Assembly: GCA_965204685.1 (NCBI GenBank)
Contig: OZ242004.1
Location: 4,211,040-4,275,039 of the forward strand
Direction: 5' to 3'
From: Bin87 sp965204685
GTDB lineage: Bacteria; Chloroflexota; Dehalococcoidia; Lucifugimonadales; UBA3495
Length of the DNA: 64,000 nt
The notes beneath the pieces were generated by a model. It was not told the DNA's origin, searched no databases, and saw nothing but the letters and a program-made list of their open reading frames with translations. Positions 7,783 to 16,727 of the stretch are shown in pieces (within the stretch, counting starts at the first letter, position 1; each line of letters begins with the position of its first letter). The position numbers were made by a program, and so were the translations under genes.

Positions 7783-9198
7783 ATGACCACCCGCAAGGGT
7801 CCCCACAACCAGACCACAGTACCCGTGCTGGACCGGCACGGAGCCCCGCTCACGCCCGCGCGGCCTTCTCGCGTGCGCCGCTGGCTCGAAACCGGCCGCG
7901 CCAGCAAGGTCTGGATCAAAGGCATCTTCGCCGTGCAACTACACGACGTAGACGCCGCTGACGCAGCAGTACCGCCCACCGGACTCGGCTTTGACCCCGG
8001 CAAGACCACCGGCATCGCCGTCACCCGCGAGTCGGACGACGAGAAAGTCAGAGCCATCGTCGGAGCTTACGAACACGAGCACCGCAACCAGGAAATCCGC
8101 AACGGACTCAGCGACCGCAGCGGACAACGCCGCAACCGCCGTTCGCGGCTCCGCCGCCGGCCAGCACGGTACAACAACCGAGCCAACGTCCGCACTGAAG
8201 GACACCTGCCGCCCAGCATCCAGAGCATCGTCGACGACATGGCCGCCATCGTGGATACCATGCTCCGGCTGTATCCCATCAGCGTGATCCGAGCGGAGTA
8301 CCTCCGCTTCGACACCCAGTTGATGCAGAACCCCGACATCCAAGGTGTCGAGTACCAGCAGGGCACGCTGCATGGCTGGCAGCTCCGACACTACATCCTG
8401 CACCGCGACAACTGGCAGTGCCGCTACTGCGACAAACCCAGCACCGAGAAGAACCAACTGGAACTGGATCATGTCGTACCGGTATCACGCGGCGGTCCCA
8501 GCGTGGTCAGCAACCTCGTCGCCGCCTGCCATCGCTGCAACCAGAAGAAGGACAATCAGAGCGTCGAAGACTTCCTCGCCGACGACCCCAAGAGGCTGGC
8601 CGACGTGAAGAAGCAGTTAGAGCAGGGCGTACCGCTGACGCCCGCCGGGCAACTGAACAGCGCCATGCCGGCCATCCTCGAAATCCTAGAGGCAACTGGA
8701 CTACCCGTCACCACCTCCGACGGCGCTAGCACCGCCTACACCAGAAACCAGCTGGGCATCACCAAGAGCCACATCAACGACGCCGCCTGCCTCGACATAC
8801 CCGAGGAAGTCGCCGACCTCACCAACAAAGTAACGGTGCTGAAACGGCAGGGCCGACACCGCCGTCAATCCATCAACTGTGACGTCCACGGCAGCCCTGC
8901 CAGCAAGAACTTCCCCAACTACAGCCGCCTGCCGAGATGTCAGCAGGGCTACACCACGCCGCCCGCGCATAGCACTGGACCCCGCCGTCTACACGGCATC
9001 GCCAGCGGAGACCTCGTGCACATCAAAGACCTCACCGGGCGCGCCACGCTGCACATCAATAACAGGCGTGTCGCCATCAAGGGCAAACCCACAGTCAGCG
9101 CACAAGCGTCACAAGCCGTGCTCGTCGCCCGCCGCCAACGATGGGTAGTAGCACTGCGGCAGGCCGCCGCAACCCCCGTTGCGAATAACGTGATTTAG
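7783..9198 (+). CDS. iscB: IscB RNA-guided HNH/RuvC nuclease
   Basis: A 471-residue protein with the full IscB layout. The N-terminal PLMP-like domain spans about 1-55 ('VPVLDRHGAPLTPARPSRVRRW' region). RuvC-I is 'GLGFDPGKTTGIAV' (Asp71); an arginine-rich bridge helix spans about 110-133; RuvC-II has Glu172 in 'AEYLRFD'. The inserted HNH domain has zinc-type cysteines (213, 216, 249, 252) around 'LELDHVVP' (Asp229, His230). RuvC-III is 'KSHINDAA' (His330, Asp333). All catalytic residues are kept, so both nuclease centres should work. IscB is the ancestor group of Cas9 and cuts DNA matching its omega RNA guide. The start follows the RNA region directly, as in other iscB loci. C-terminal residues beyond 345 form the target-adjacent-motif-reading part by analogy. 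Confidence 0.93.
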   Translation: MTTRKGPHNQTTVPVLDRHGAPLTPARPSRVRRWLETGRASKVWIKGIFAVQLHDVDAADAAVPPTGLGFDPGKTTGIAVTRESDDEKVRAIVGAYEHEHRNQEIRNGLSDRSGQRRNRRSRLRRRPARYNNRANVRTEGHLPPSIQSIVDDMAAIVDTMLRLYPISVIRAEYLRFDTQLMQNPDIQGVEYQQGTLHGWQLRHYILHRDNWQCRYCDKPSTEKNQLELDHVVPVSRGGPSVVSNLVAACHRCNQKKDNQSVEDFLADDPKRLADVKKQLEQGVPLTPAGQLNSAMPAILEILEATGLPVTTSDGASTAYTRNQLGITKSHINDAACLDIPEEVADLTNKVTVLKRQGRHRRQSINCDVHGSPASKNFPNYSRLPRCQQGYTTPPAHSTGPRRLHGIASGDLVHIKDLTGRATLHINNRRVAIKGKPTVSAQASQAVLVARRQRWVVALRQAAATPVANNVI

Positions 9199-9247
9199 AT
9201 AAACGCAACACCGCCAATCACCTTACGACATTCGTAGCAGCACCCCT

Positions 9248-9264
9248 TACTTGAACAATCCTAC
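9248..9264 (+). repeat. Right terminal inverted repeat of the IscB element
   Basis: TACTTGAACAATCCTAC, perfect reverse complement of 7511-7527, immediately followed by the second copy of CCAGTGA (9265-9271). Confidence 0.9.
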
Positions 9265-9274
9265 CCAGTGAGCG

Positions 9275-9811
9275 TCAGGCACCCGGCTCCAACTCGCGCA
9301 GTATCGCCTCCTGCTCCTCGGGCGTCAGCACCGGCGTCACCAGGCTGGCCACCAAGATCGGCAACCCCGGAGCAGGCCCGGAATGCTCGTAGCCGGTCTC
9401 GGGCCGGGGGCTGTCGCAGGACTCGCCGTAGTCGTAATCGTCGGACTCGTCGAAGCCGGGCTCACCGTCCGGGTCGTAATCCTCATCCGCCTCGTCGGAA
9501 ACCACCGCAGACGCCCAGCGGGCGCCCTCCGTCCAGAAACAGTATCCACTGCCCTTGTGGTTGCCGAAAACCAGCGTTGAGACGCAGCCGCCCTCGCACT
9601 CCAGCGCGATCTGAGCCGCCGGCCGCCCCCGGTCCCCATGCGGGCCAATGCGGGCCGCCACCACGTGCAGACCGTAAGTCTCGTCACGACACTGCGGGCA
9701 GAATAGCGAGTAAGGATCGTACTCGGAACCGTCCAAAGGAGTATCCACGCCCTCGAAATGAGTGAACGTCACCGGACGCGCACGACGGCTCCGCCTGACC
9801 TGTTCCGTCAT
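9275..9811 (-). CDS. Hypothetical protein with a possible zinc ribbon
   Basis: A 178-residue minus-strand protein. The ATG at 9811 has GGAGGT a few bases upstream, so it is preferred over the ATG fifteen bases earlier. 'LFCPQCRDETYGL' and 'LECEGGCVS' give CxxC and CxxxC pairs that could hold zinc. Residues 108-140 are very acidic ('DEADEDYDPDGEPGFDESDD' region), and the C-terminus is helical ('LTPEEQEAILRELEPGA'). No family is recognised. It is divergent from the primase-polymerase gene and reads towards the IscB insertion. Confidence 0.6.
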   Translation of the reverse strand: MTEQVRRSRRARPVTFTHFEGVDTPLDGSEYDPYSLFCPQCRDETYGLHVVAARIGPHGDRGRPAAQIALECEGGCVSTLVFGNHKGSGYCFWTEGARWASAVVSDEADEDYDPDGEPGFDESDDYDYGESCDSPRPETGYEHSGPAPGLPILVASLVTPVLTPEEQEAILRELEPGA

Positions 9812-9863
9812 CAGTACCTCCAGCATGCGTGGCAGAAATGTCCAACGAGAACCACGCGATCAG

Positions 9864-9893
9864 TTTCCAAATTACCAGACGCCGTGATATAAA
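9864..9893 (+). promoter_or_regulatory. Possible sigma70-type promoter for the replication genes
   Basis: TTTCCA (9864-9869) and TATAAA (9888-9893), 18 bases apart, in the 213-bp divergent gap before the primase-polymerase gene. The match is moderate and untested. Confidence 0.3.
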
Positions 9894-10024
9894 GCGCCCG
9901 CAGGAGCCGGACCAGAGCACAGGGCGAGCCAAAAAAGACCGGCTCCCGCAGTATCCCCCCTGACGAGAGCCGTAGGGCGACCATCAGCAACGGCCGCCCA
10001 TCGCACAACCCGCACCCCCGGGCA

Positions 10025-11605
10025 ATGCAAGACCAGTATACAGCACACGACCTTCACCACACGCTGCTCTCCGACCGGGAGTCCGCCTTCCGGTGGCTGT
10101 TCGAGCGCGGCGCCCACTTCGTGCTGGCCCGCGAGAACAAGAAGCCGCTGTGGCCCCGCTGGAACGAAAGACGCCCCACCCTCCAGCAGGTCCTCAAGCA
10201 CAATGGGCCGATCGGCATCATACCCGCCTCCATAGGCGCCACCGTACTCGACGCCGACAACATCCCGTCCGCACGCAACCTGACCGAGCTCGTAGGACGC
10301 ATCGCCCACATCGCCATCGTGCGCAGCAGACGACCAGACCGAGCGCACATATTCATCCGCGACGACACCAGCCGCACCAACGGCCGATTCTCCGCCTTCG
10401 GAGTAACCGGCGACATAAGAAGCGGCAGCGGCTACGTCATCCTCTGGGGCGACGCCCCCCAACACCTGGTACGGGCCCTGGTCCGTGACGACGACACGCC
10501 CGGATCGATACTCAACATCCCCCAATTTGAGCACTGGATCGTCACCCGGGGAGCCGGCGCACGACGGCGCAGAGGCCCGCGACGAGAGCGAACCCGCCTC
10601 ACCAACAAGCCCAACCCTCACCTCATGAACGCCGGCGCCACGCCCAGCGCCGACCACCTGGAGTCCGTGCCCGTGGGCCGTAGGAACAACGCCCTCTTCT
10701 ACACCTTGAGACATTGGGCCTACGCCAGAAAACGCGGCGAATGCTGGACCGACTGGCAGTCCATGATCCGACAGTGCGCCCGCTGGCTCAACACCCACTT
10801 CCCCACACCCCTGCCCAAAGCCGAAGTGGACGCCACCGCCGACAGCGTCGCCTCCTTCTGCTGGGATCAACTGCAGGAAGTGGTGCCCAACCCCTACTCC
10901 ACCACCAGCGATGACCAGGCCCGGAGAGGGCGGGCTTCCGGCGCAGTGAGGCGGCAAAACTCAGGCCACCTGTCCGAGGACCCCGAGCCCTGGATCGCGC
11001 TGGGCATCTCCCGAAGCCGCTACTACGAGATCCGCAAGGCCTACCGGGAGGAACACGACGGCCGAGAGCCATCACCGGAGGATTTCCGCCGCCAGACACC
11101 CGAGGAAGCCGTCAACCAGCGCCGCCAAGCCGCCAGAATATCAGCAGACCGCCGCCGCAAAGCCAGGCCGGAGCCGCATCACAAACAACCAGACCAACGC
11201 CGGTCCCCCAAGTCCTCCAAGGCGGAGGCAGGAAGAAAGGGCGGCCTCGCCAGCGGAGCCGCCCGGCGACGGAACCGAGGAGAAGAACACCCCACACCAT
11301 GGACACTGGCCGGCAAATGCCGGTCTGCCTGGTACCAGTCCAAGCCGCGGACGGAAGCACCCGCAAAACGGCGCGCACGGGCCGGACGGAACCGTAATCA
11401 AGGGGGGCGGGGGCACGGCGGGGACGGGGGCCGCGGGGCGGGCCCGGCGGGGGACCGCGACAAGCCAGCGCCGGCAGCCACCGCAAGCCGCCTGACTCGC
11501 GCCCGCTCGCACACCGCAACCAAGCCGGCACCCACTCCGGCCCAACGCCGCCGTGACGCCGTCAGCGACCTCATCGCCTCCCTCCAGCACGGAGATCCGA
11601 CATGA
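10025..11605 (+). CDS. Primase-polymerase (Prim-Pol domain) replication protein
   Basis: A 526-residue protein. Residues about 20-180 match the bifunctional DNA primase/polymerase N-terminal domain: 'WLFERGAHFVLARENKKPLWP' at the start, a VLDAD acidic motif near 72-76, and 'SGSGYVILWGD' late in the domain. A helical region (about 205-285) follows, like primase C-terminal helices. The tail is basic and contains two copies of a unit, 'GRASGAVRRQN' and 'GLASGAARRRN', each followed by a Pro-Trp helix pair, which looks like tandem DNA-binding repeats. It should make primers or start replication of the element. Its stop overlaps the helicase ATG (ATGA), so the two are coupled. The start has only a weak ribosome site. 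Confidence 0.8.
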   Translation: MQDQYTAHDLHHTLLSDRESAFRWLFERGAHFVLARENKKPLWPRWNERRPTLQQVLKHNGPIGIIPASIGATVLDADNIPSARNLTELVGRIAHIAIVRSRRPDRAHIFIRDDTSRTNGRFSAFGVTGDIRSGSGYVILWGDAPQHLVRALVRDDDTPGSILNIPQFEHWIVTRGAGARRRRGPRRERTRLTNKPNPHLMNAGATPSADHLESVPVGRRNNALFYTLRHWAYARKRGECWTDWQSMIRQCARWLNTHFPTPLPKAEVDATADSVASFCWDQLQEVVPNPYSTTSDDQARRGRASGAVRRQNSGHLSEDPEPWIALGISRSRYYEIRKAYREEHDGREPSPEDFRRQTPEEAVNQRRQAARISADRRRKARPEPHHKQPDQRRSPKSSKAEAGRKGGLASGAARRRNRGEEHPTPWTLAGKCRSAWYQSKPRTEAPAKRRARAGRNRNQGGRGHGGDGGRGAGPAGDRDKPAPAATASRLTRARSHTATKPAPTPAQRRRDAVSDLIASLQHGDPT

Positions 11606-13566
11606 CAATCAAACCACGGGCCAGAACGCCGGCTTACCTCCACTCCGGGCTCAACCCCGACCAGATGGAAGCAGTGACGGCGCCAGACGGTCCCATGCTC
11701 ATAGTCGCAGGACCCGGGTCAGGAAAGACCCGGGTCCTGACACATAGGATCGCCCACCTCATCACCAACCGCGACGTCAGGCCCCATCACATCATCGCCA
11801 TGACGTTCACCAACCGCGCCGCCGGCGAGATGCAGGACCGCATATCACGCATGATCCCCGGCAGAACCACAGGAGTCATGGCCGGCACGTTCCACCGCTT
11901 CTGCGGCAACCTCCTCCGCAACCGGGCCACCCTGGCCGACCGGCGCCCCGACTTCACCATCTACGACCGGGACGACCAGCGCGTCGTCGCCCAGCGAGCA
12001 CTGGAACTCACCGGCATACCCCGCGAAACGGGACAGCGCGACGACCTCATCTGGGCCATGGGCTACGCCAAGGCCAACCTTCTCGACCCCGAGCAACTCG
12101 AGCTGCATCTCCACGAGGGCCTCTACCACGGTGACCGCACCGAGATCATGTGGGCCATGTGCGAGCCGTACGAAGCCTACGAGCGCATGATGCACGCCTA
12201 CAACGCCATCGACTTCGACGACATGATCTGGAAAACCGTCCAGCTGCTTGAGGACAGCCCAGCCACCCGACGCGCCGCCGAGAGCAGACACCGCCACATC
12301 CTCGTCGACGAGTTCCAAGACACCAGCCCGGCGCAATACCGCCTCGCCACCCTCCTGGCCGGCCAAAGAGCCAACCTCTGCGTGGTCGGAGACCCCGACC
12401 AGTCCATCTACGGTTGGCGGCACGCCGACATACGCAACATCCTCAACTTTCGGGAGGACTACCCCGACGCCGTCCAGATCAACCTGGGCCGCAATTACCG
12501 CTCCACCGAAACCATCGTGCGAGCTGCCGGCGAGATGATCCGCCACAACACCAGCCGCATCGACAACCCACTCTCCAGCGAACGGCCTCCCGGCCCGCCC
12601 GTTCAGGTCATCACCGCCGAGGACGAACTCGACGAGGCCGAGCAGGTCATGGACTGGCTCCAGTCGCTCACGACGGACGAGGGGATACCCTGGCAGGAGT
12701 GCGCCGTCATGTACCGCACCCACCGCCAGTCCCGCACCATAGAGGAACAGTGCGTCCTCAGGGGCATACCCTACCGCGTCGTCGGCGGCCCGCGCTTCTA
12801 CGACCGGGAGGAGATACGCGACGCCCTGGCCTACCTCAGATTGACCTCCAACACCGGCGACGCCGTCGCCTTCCAGCGCATCGTCAACAAGCCCGCCAGA
12901 GGCATCGGCGCCAAGACCGTGGCCAACATCGCCTCGTGGGCGGAGCAGAACGGCGCCACCTCCATGCAGGCCGTCGCCGCCTCCAGAGGCGACCACCTCG
13001 GGGCCGCGCCCAAATTCAGCAAGCGCGCCGGGCAGGCTATCGAGAACTTCGGACAGATCATGGACGCCCTCAACGCCGACAGCCGAAACCGGAACCTCGT
13101 CGACCTGTTCGACTCGATGATCCAGCGCACCGGCCTCGAACAGCTGGCCAAGAACCACGAACGCGGGCAGGAGCGCTGGGACAACCTGCAGGAGCTCCGC
13201 GAGGTGTGCCGAGCCAGATCAACCGACCAGCCGGCAGCCGCCGGAGACCTGGCCGCCATGCTCCAGGACATCATCACCCTGTCGCAACCCGGCGACGAGG
13301 ACCAAGGCCCCCTCACTCTGACCAGCCTCCACCAAGCCAAGGGGCTGGAATTCGAGGCGGTGGCCCTCACCGGCATGAACCACGCCATATTGCCTCTGCT
13401 CAGGTCCGAGGACACCGAGGAAGAGCGCCGGCTTTGCTACGTGGGCATCACTAGAGCCAAGACCTGGCTCACCCTGAGCTGGGCCCTCACCCGCTACGGC
13501 CGCGAGTATTACCCCTCCCAGTTCCTCGACGAAATACCGGACCTCACGTGGGACGAATACCACTGA
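11602..13566 (+). CDS. UvrD/Rep/PcrA-type superfamily 1A DNA helicase
   Basis: A 654-residue helicase with all core motifs: Walker A 'AGPGSGKT' (36-43), 'FTNRAAGEM' (motif Ia), Walker B 'VDEFQDTS' (from about 235), 'GDPDQSIYGWRHA' (motif III), 'LGRNYRST' (IV), 'SLHQAKGLEFEAV' (V) and 'LCYVGITRAK' (VI). It unwinds DNA 3' to 5' using ATP. At about 650 residues it is a little shorter than chromosomal UvrD/PcrA, mainly because it lacks a long C-terminal tail. Coupled to the primase-polymerase and followed by a sliding clamp, it is the likely replicative or repair helicase of this element. Confidence 0.93.
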   Translation: MTIKPRARTPAYLHSGLNPDQMEAVTAPDGPMLIVAGPGSGKTRVLTHRIAHLITNRDVRPHHIIAMTFTNRAAGEMQDRISRMIPGRTTGVMAGTFHRFCGNLLRNRATLADRRPDFTIYDRDDQRVVAQRALELTGIPRETGQRDDLIWAMGYAKANLLDPEQLELHLHEGLYHGDRTEIMWAMCEPYEAYERMMHAYNAIDFDDMIWKTVQLLEDSPATRRAAESRHRHILVDEFQDTSPAQYRLATLLAGQRANLCVVGDPDQSIYGWRHADIRNILNFREDYPDAVQINLGRNYRSTETIVRAAGEMIRHNTSRIDNPLSSERPPGPPVQVITAEDELDEAEQVMDWLQSLTTDEGIPWQECAVMYRTHRQSRTIEEQCVLRGIPYRVVGGPRFYDREEIRDALAYLRLTSNTGDAVAFQRIVNKPARGIGAKTVANIASWAEQNGATSMQAVAASRGDHLGAAPKFSKRAGQAIENFGQIMDALNADSRNRNLVDLFDSMIQRTGLEQLAKNHERGQERWDNLQELREVCRARSTDQPAAAGDLAAMLQDIITLSQPGDEDQGPLTLTSLHQAKGLEFEAVALTGMNHAILPLLRSEDTEEERRLCYVGITRAKTWLTLSWALTRYGREYYPSQFLDEIPDLTWDEYH

Positions 13567-13598
13567 GAACCCCCAACCGAACAACCAGCCTGAACACC

Positions 13599-13632
13599 GG
13601 GGCCGTCGCCGAAAAAGCGACGGCCCCTACAA
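13599..13632 (+). terminator. Terminator after the helicase gene
   Basis: GGGGCCGTCGC (13599-13609) pairs perfectly with GCGACGGCCCC (13617-13627) around CGAAAAA, followed by TACAATTT. A strong stem with a modest U-rich tail. Confidence 0.7.
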
Positions 13633-13946
13633 TTTGAGAGGTGCCCATTGAGCTCCAGCCGCATGAGGGATGGACCCGGCAGAAAACCAAAAACGACAAA
13701 ATCCGGATGGATGCCGACCGACGGTCCTCCCAACTCGACGTGACAGCCATCGTCCTCCAACTGACGACCGACCATGACGACGCCCTGACGGGCATCATGG
13801 GAACGGAGCCGCCATCCTTCACAACCAGCCAAACGCACCGTCGCCGGAGAACAGCCAGAAGGTTCCCACAGCCCACCCGGCCGTTCTCGACCGCAAGACC
13901 AGTGGCCAACCGGCCAAGCCAAACCCAACCCAGAGAGGTTCAAAAG

Positions 13947-15125
13947 ATGCTCAAAGTCTCATGCCTGCAGGAGAACCTGACCCGCGGACTCGCCACCGCC
14001 GGACGCGGAGTGGCCGGCAAGTCCACCCTGCCAATCACCGAATGCGTACTCCTACGCACCGTCAACGGGATGCTCCAGCTGACCGGCACCAACCTCGAGA
14101 CGGACATCACCACCTGGATAGGCGCCATGGTGGAACAGGAGGGCGAAGTCGCCATCCCCTACCGTCGCCTCAACGACCTCATCAACTCCCTGCCCTCGGA
14201 CCGCGTCGACCTGGAGCTCATGACCGCAGAGGAGGCCGCCGGCGAAGAGGTCCCCGAGAAGGCCGTGCCCAGCGTTGCCCGCATCACCTGCGCCCGCTCG
14301 GTCACCAACATCAAGGCGTCCCCCGCCCAGGACTTCCCGGCCCGGCAGGAGATCCAGGACGGCACCACGGTCCGCCTAGATCCTGCCATGTTCCGCAACG
14401 CCGTGGGCATGACCCACTTCACCACCGACGTCAAGGGCAACCGGCCGGCACTGCACGGCCTCATGATGCACTTTGCAGACGACGGCGTCACGGTGGCTGC
14501 CGCCGACGGGTACCGCCTGTCGGTCTACAACAAGCCCCTCCAGCACACCTTCGACAGCACCAAGTTCGTCGTGCCGCTCCGCACCATGCAGGACGTCCAG
14601 CGCATGGTCGGGGACCAGAGCCAGCCCATCGAGATGACCCTGTCCGACGACCTCAGCCGCGTCAAGTTCCGCATGGAAGACGGCGAAGTCGTCAGCCAGC
14701 TCATCAACGCCACCTTCCCCGCTTACGAGAACCTCATCCCGGACTCCTGGAACACCAGGGTCACGCTGGACATCGAGGACTTCAAGAGCGCCGTCCAGAC
14801 TGCCAACGTCTTCGCCAAGGACGGCAGCCGCATCATCCGCATGGAAATCGACCCCAAGGAGGAGGATTCCACCAAAGGTCGCATGCGCCTGTCCGCCCGC
14901 TCCGACGACGCCGGCGACAACGCCCGGGAGATAGACCTGGAGAACATCGAGGGCGAGAGCGGCAAGATCGCCTTCAACTGCCAGTACCTCCAGGAGATCT
15001 GCGGCGCCATGGGCAAGGGCAAGATCGCCTTCGAGATGAAGGACCCGTCCAGCCCGGGAGTCGTGAAATTCGTGGACGACGACTCGTATATCCACGTCAT
15101 GATGCCAATGTACGTGCAATGGTAG
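13947..15125 (+). CDS. dnaN: DNA polymerase III beta subunit (sliding clamp)
   Basis: A 392-residue protein with the DnaN pattern: N-terminal 'LQENLTRGLATAGRGVAGKSTLPITECVLL' in separate pieces typical of clamp domain 1, 'ADGYRLSVYNKPL' in domain 2, 'INATFPAYENLIP' in domain 3, and the end 'YIHVMMPMY'. It forms a dimeric ring that tethers DNA polymerase. The ATG at 13947 follows GAGAGG and matches the family start; the open frame before it has no clamp homology. The C-terminus ends 'MPMYVQW' instead of the usual 'MPMRL'-type ending. A clamp next to a primase-polymerase and helicase suggests an element with its own replication set, although the host chromosomal copy cannot be excluded. Its last 29 bases overlap the opposite-strand recombinase. 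Confidence 0.9.
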   Translation: MLKVSCLQENLTRGLATAGRGVAGKSTLPITECVLLRTVNGMLQLTGTNLETDITTWIGAMVEQEGEVAIPYRRLNDLINSLPSDRVDLELMTAEEAAGEEVPEKAVPSVARITCARSVTNIKASPAQDFPARQEIQDGTTVRLDPAMFRNAVGMTHFTTDVKGNRPALHGLMMHFADDGVTVAAADGYRLSVYNKPLQHTFDSTKFVVPLRTMQDVQRMVGDQSQPIEMTLSDDLSRVKFRMEDGEVVSQLINATFPAYENLIPDSWNTRVTLDIEDFKSAVQTANVFAKDGSRIIRMEIDPKEEDSTKGRMRLSARSDDAGDNAREIDLENIEGESGKIAFNCQYLQEICGAMGKGKIAFEMKDPSSPGVVKFVDDDSYIHVMMPMYVQW

Positions 15126-16638
15126 TTACATTTGGGTCCACCACGATCGTGATGGACACCTCCTCTCGCGTGGCCTCGACCCGGACCCCAAACGCAGCTA
15201 ACATGGCGCGCTTCCCGTACAAGTCGAGGTCATCGATACCCTCCGCCAAACGCTTGCAGAAAGCGGCGATGCGCTCCCCTGCCTCAGCAGCGTCATCCCT
15301 TTGACGCTGCTGTTCCTCCAGAAGCCTCAGAGACGCCTCCTTTTCGTCGCAAAGGGCCTTCACCGGTCCCAGCTGGGTTTCAACAATCTCCAGGTCAAAC
15401 CCTTCCTTCTGACGCATTTCGATCAGACGCCGCTGCTGACCCTTCAGATCGGCAATCTCGCGACGCAGGTCGGCCATCTTCCCGCCCAGGTCGCCTTCGC
15501 CAGTCGCAAAATGGTGTTGCAGTTCCGCGATCAACACCGACGGGTCCTTGATGGTCGAAGCCACCTTATCCCACACCAACGACTCCAGCGAATCCGCGCG
15601 GATGTACAACGCATCGCACATCGCCGGCACGATCGTCGTCGGAGCCGTAGCCCGGCAACGGTAATACCGGTGCTTGCGCTGGAGTGAGGCCCCACACACG
15701 GGCGCCCCACATTTCCCGCAACGTACGAAGCCGGTCAGCTGGTACCGAGTCCCCGGCCTCTTCGCCTGGGCCTGACGGACACGCAACCTCTCCTGCACCC
15801 CGTTGAACAACGCGTCAGAGATAATCCGCGGCGTGAAACCCTCGATCCGGATACGCTCCGACACAGGACGCTTGCTGGCAACCTGTTTGTTGCCCTTCAC
15901 CTTTCGCCAACGCATCTCGCCATAGAACTGGACACCCGTAAAGGCGCGATTCTTCTGGAGCCTCTTCACGCCCAACGGATGCCAACGCTTGCCCCGCTTG
16001 GTGGGGATGCCCGCTTCGTTCAAACGAACCGCGACCTGGTAGTAACTGACGCCTTCCAGCCCCCATTGGAAGATCTGGCGCACCACCGCAGCCTCGGCCT
16101 CGTTGATGGTTCTGACCTTCCTCTCACGGTCGTAGTCGTAACCGTAGAGACCCGACCCAGTCCCGTTGGGCAAACGCTGACCATCGCGAGCCACCCTTTC
16201 CTTCCCACGCAACGTCCGCTCCGCAATCAGCGCACGCTCCCGGGACCCCACGTAGCCGCTTATGTACATGAGGAGCTGGCCTTCCGGGGTGTCGTCAGAC
16301 ACGCCCAAAACGAACTGCGATTCAACGCCAGATTCCTTGAACTCCCGCACCAAGGTGAGGAGATCAATGGGATCCCTGGCCAGGCGGTCCGGTTGATACG
16401 CGAACAGGACATCAACCACGCCGGACGCCAAAACCAGGCGAGCCTCGTTGAGTACCGGACGATCCACTTCATCGCCGGGCCAGACCTCACGCCACACGTA
16501 GTCGGGATTCACCCGGTAACCTTGCCTTTCAGCCTCGGCCCAGCATCGTTCAATCTGGGTGTCCAAGGATGTTCCATCTTCCTGTTGACCGGTGCTCACA
16601 CGGACGTAGATGGCAGCTGTCTTCTTCCCATTTTCCAT
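15097..16638 (-). CDS. Large serine recombinase (site-specific integrase)
   Basis: A 513-residue protein. The catalytic domain begins 'AAIYVRVSTGQQEDGTSLDTQ' in pieces, with the nucleophile Ser15, and has 'YQPDRLARD' with the conserved arginine. A recombinase domain follows, then a zinc-ribbon ('CGKCGAPVCG' and 'YYRCRA') and a coiled coil (about 400-460), the complete large-serine-integrase plan. It would integrate or excise DNA at attachment sites. The ATG at 16638 has GGAGGA upstream. Its 3' end overlaps that of dnaN by 29 bases, tail to tail, so the last residues are read from the reverse of the clamp gene; the attachment point may lie there. Confidence 0.9.
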   Translation of the reverse strand: MENGKKTAAIYVRVSTGQQEDGTSLDTQIERCWAEAERQGYRVNPDYVWREVWPGDEVDRPVLNEARLVLASGVVDVLFAYQPDRLARDPIDLLTLVREFKESGVESQFVLGVSDDTPEGQLLMYISGYVGSRERALIAERTLRGKERVARDGQRLPNGTGSGLYGYDYDRERKVRTINEAEAAVVRQIFQWGLEGVSYYQVAVRLNEAGIPTKRGKRWHPLGVKRLQKNRAFTGVQFYGEMRWRKVKGNKQVASKRPVSERIRIEGFTPRIISDALFNGVQERLRVRQAQAKRPGTRYQLTGFVRCGKCGAPVCGASLQRKHRYYRCRATAPTTIVPAMCDALYIRADSLESLVWDKVASTIKDPSVLIAELQHHFATGEGDLGGKMADLRREIADLKGQQRRLIEMRQKEGFDLEIVETQLGPVKALCDEKEASLRLLEEQQRQRDDAAEAGERIAAFCKRLAEGIDDLDLYGKRAMLAAFGVRVEATREEVSITIVVDPNVTTIARTLAS

Positions 16639-16727
16639 GATTCCTCCAAATTTGTCGGAGTAGATTTCTGAACAGGTTTGAGGGGGCGCGAACACCCTTT
16701 GGAAAATCGGGTGCCCGCGCACCGCAA

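Larger units (their letters stand above)
7511..9264 (+). mobile_element. IscB/HEARO element with inverted ends and 7-bp flanking repeat
   Basis: A 1754-bp insertion bounded by a perfect 17-bp inverted repeat (7511-7527 and 9248-9264) and flanked by CCAGTGA on both sides (7504-7510 and 9265-9271). It carries an RNA-like leader and iscB but no transposase, so it would need one in trans. Removing it leaves the upstream gene's TGA stop unchanged. The left flank ends in GTGA, which agrees with the reported preference of HEARO elements for sites next to ATGA or GTGA. Typical IscB carriers of the IS200/IS605 type lack terminal inverted repeats and target duplications, so this arrangement is unusual; alternatively the right copy of CCAGTGA belongs to the element end. 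Confidence 0.85.

Noticed and set aside
11845..13158. A 437-residue minus-strand frame across the helicase gene
   Set aside because: Its sequence is Gly/Val-rich shadow text opposite a gene with all helicase motifs, and it has no ribosome site.
13641..13946. N-terminal extension of the sliding clamp
   Set aside because: The added 102 residues have no clamp homology and no ribosome site. GAGAGG precedes the ATG at 13947, where the family start lies.
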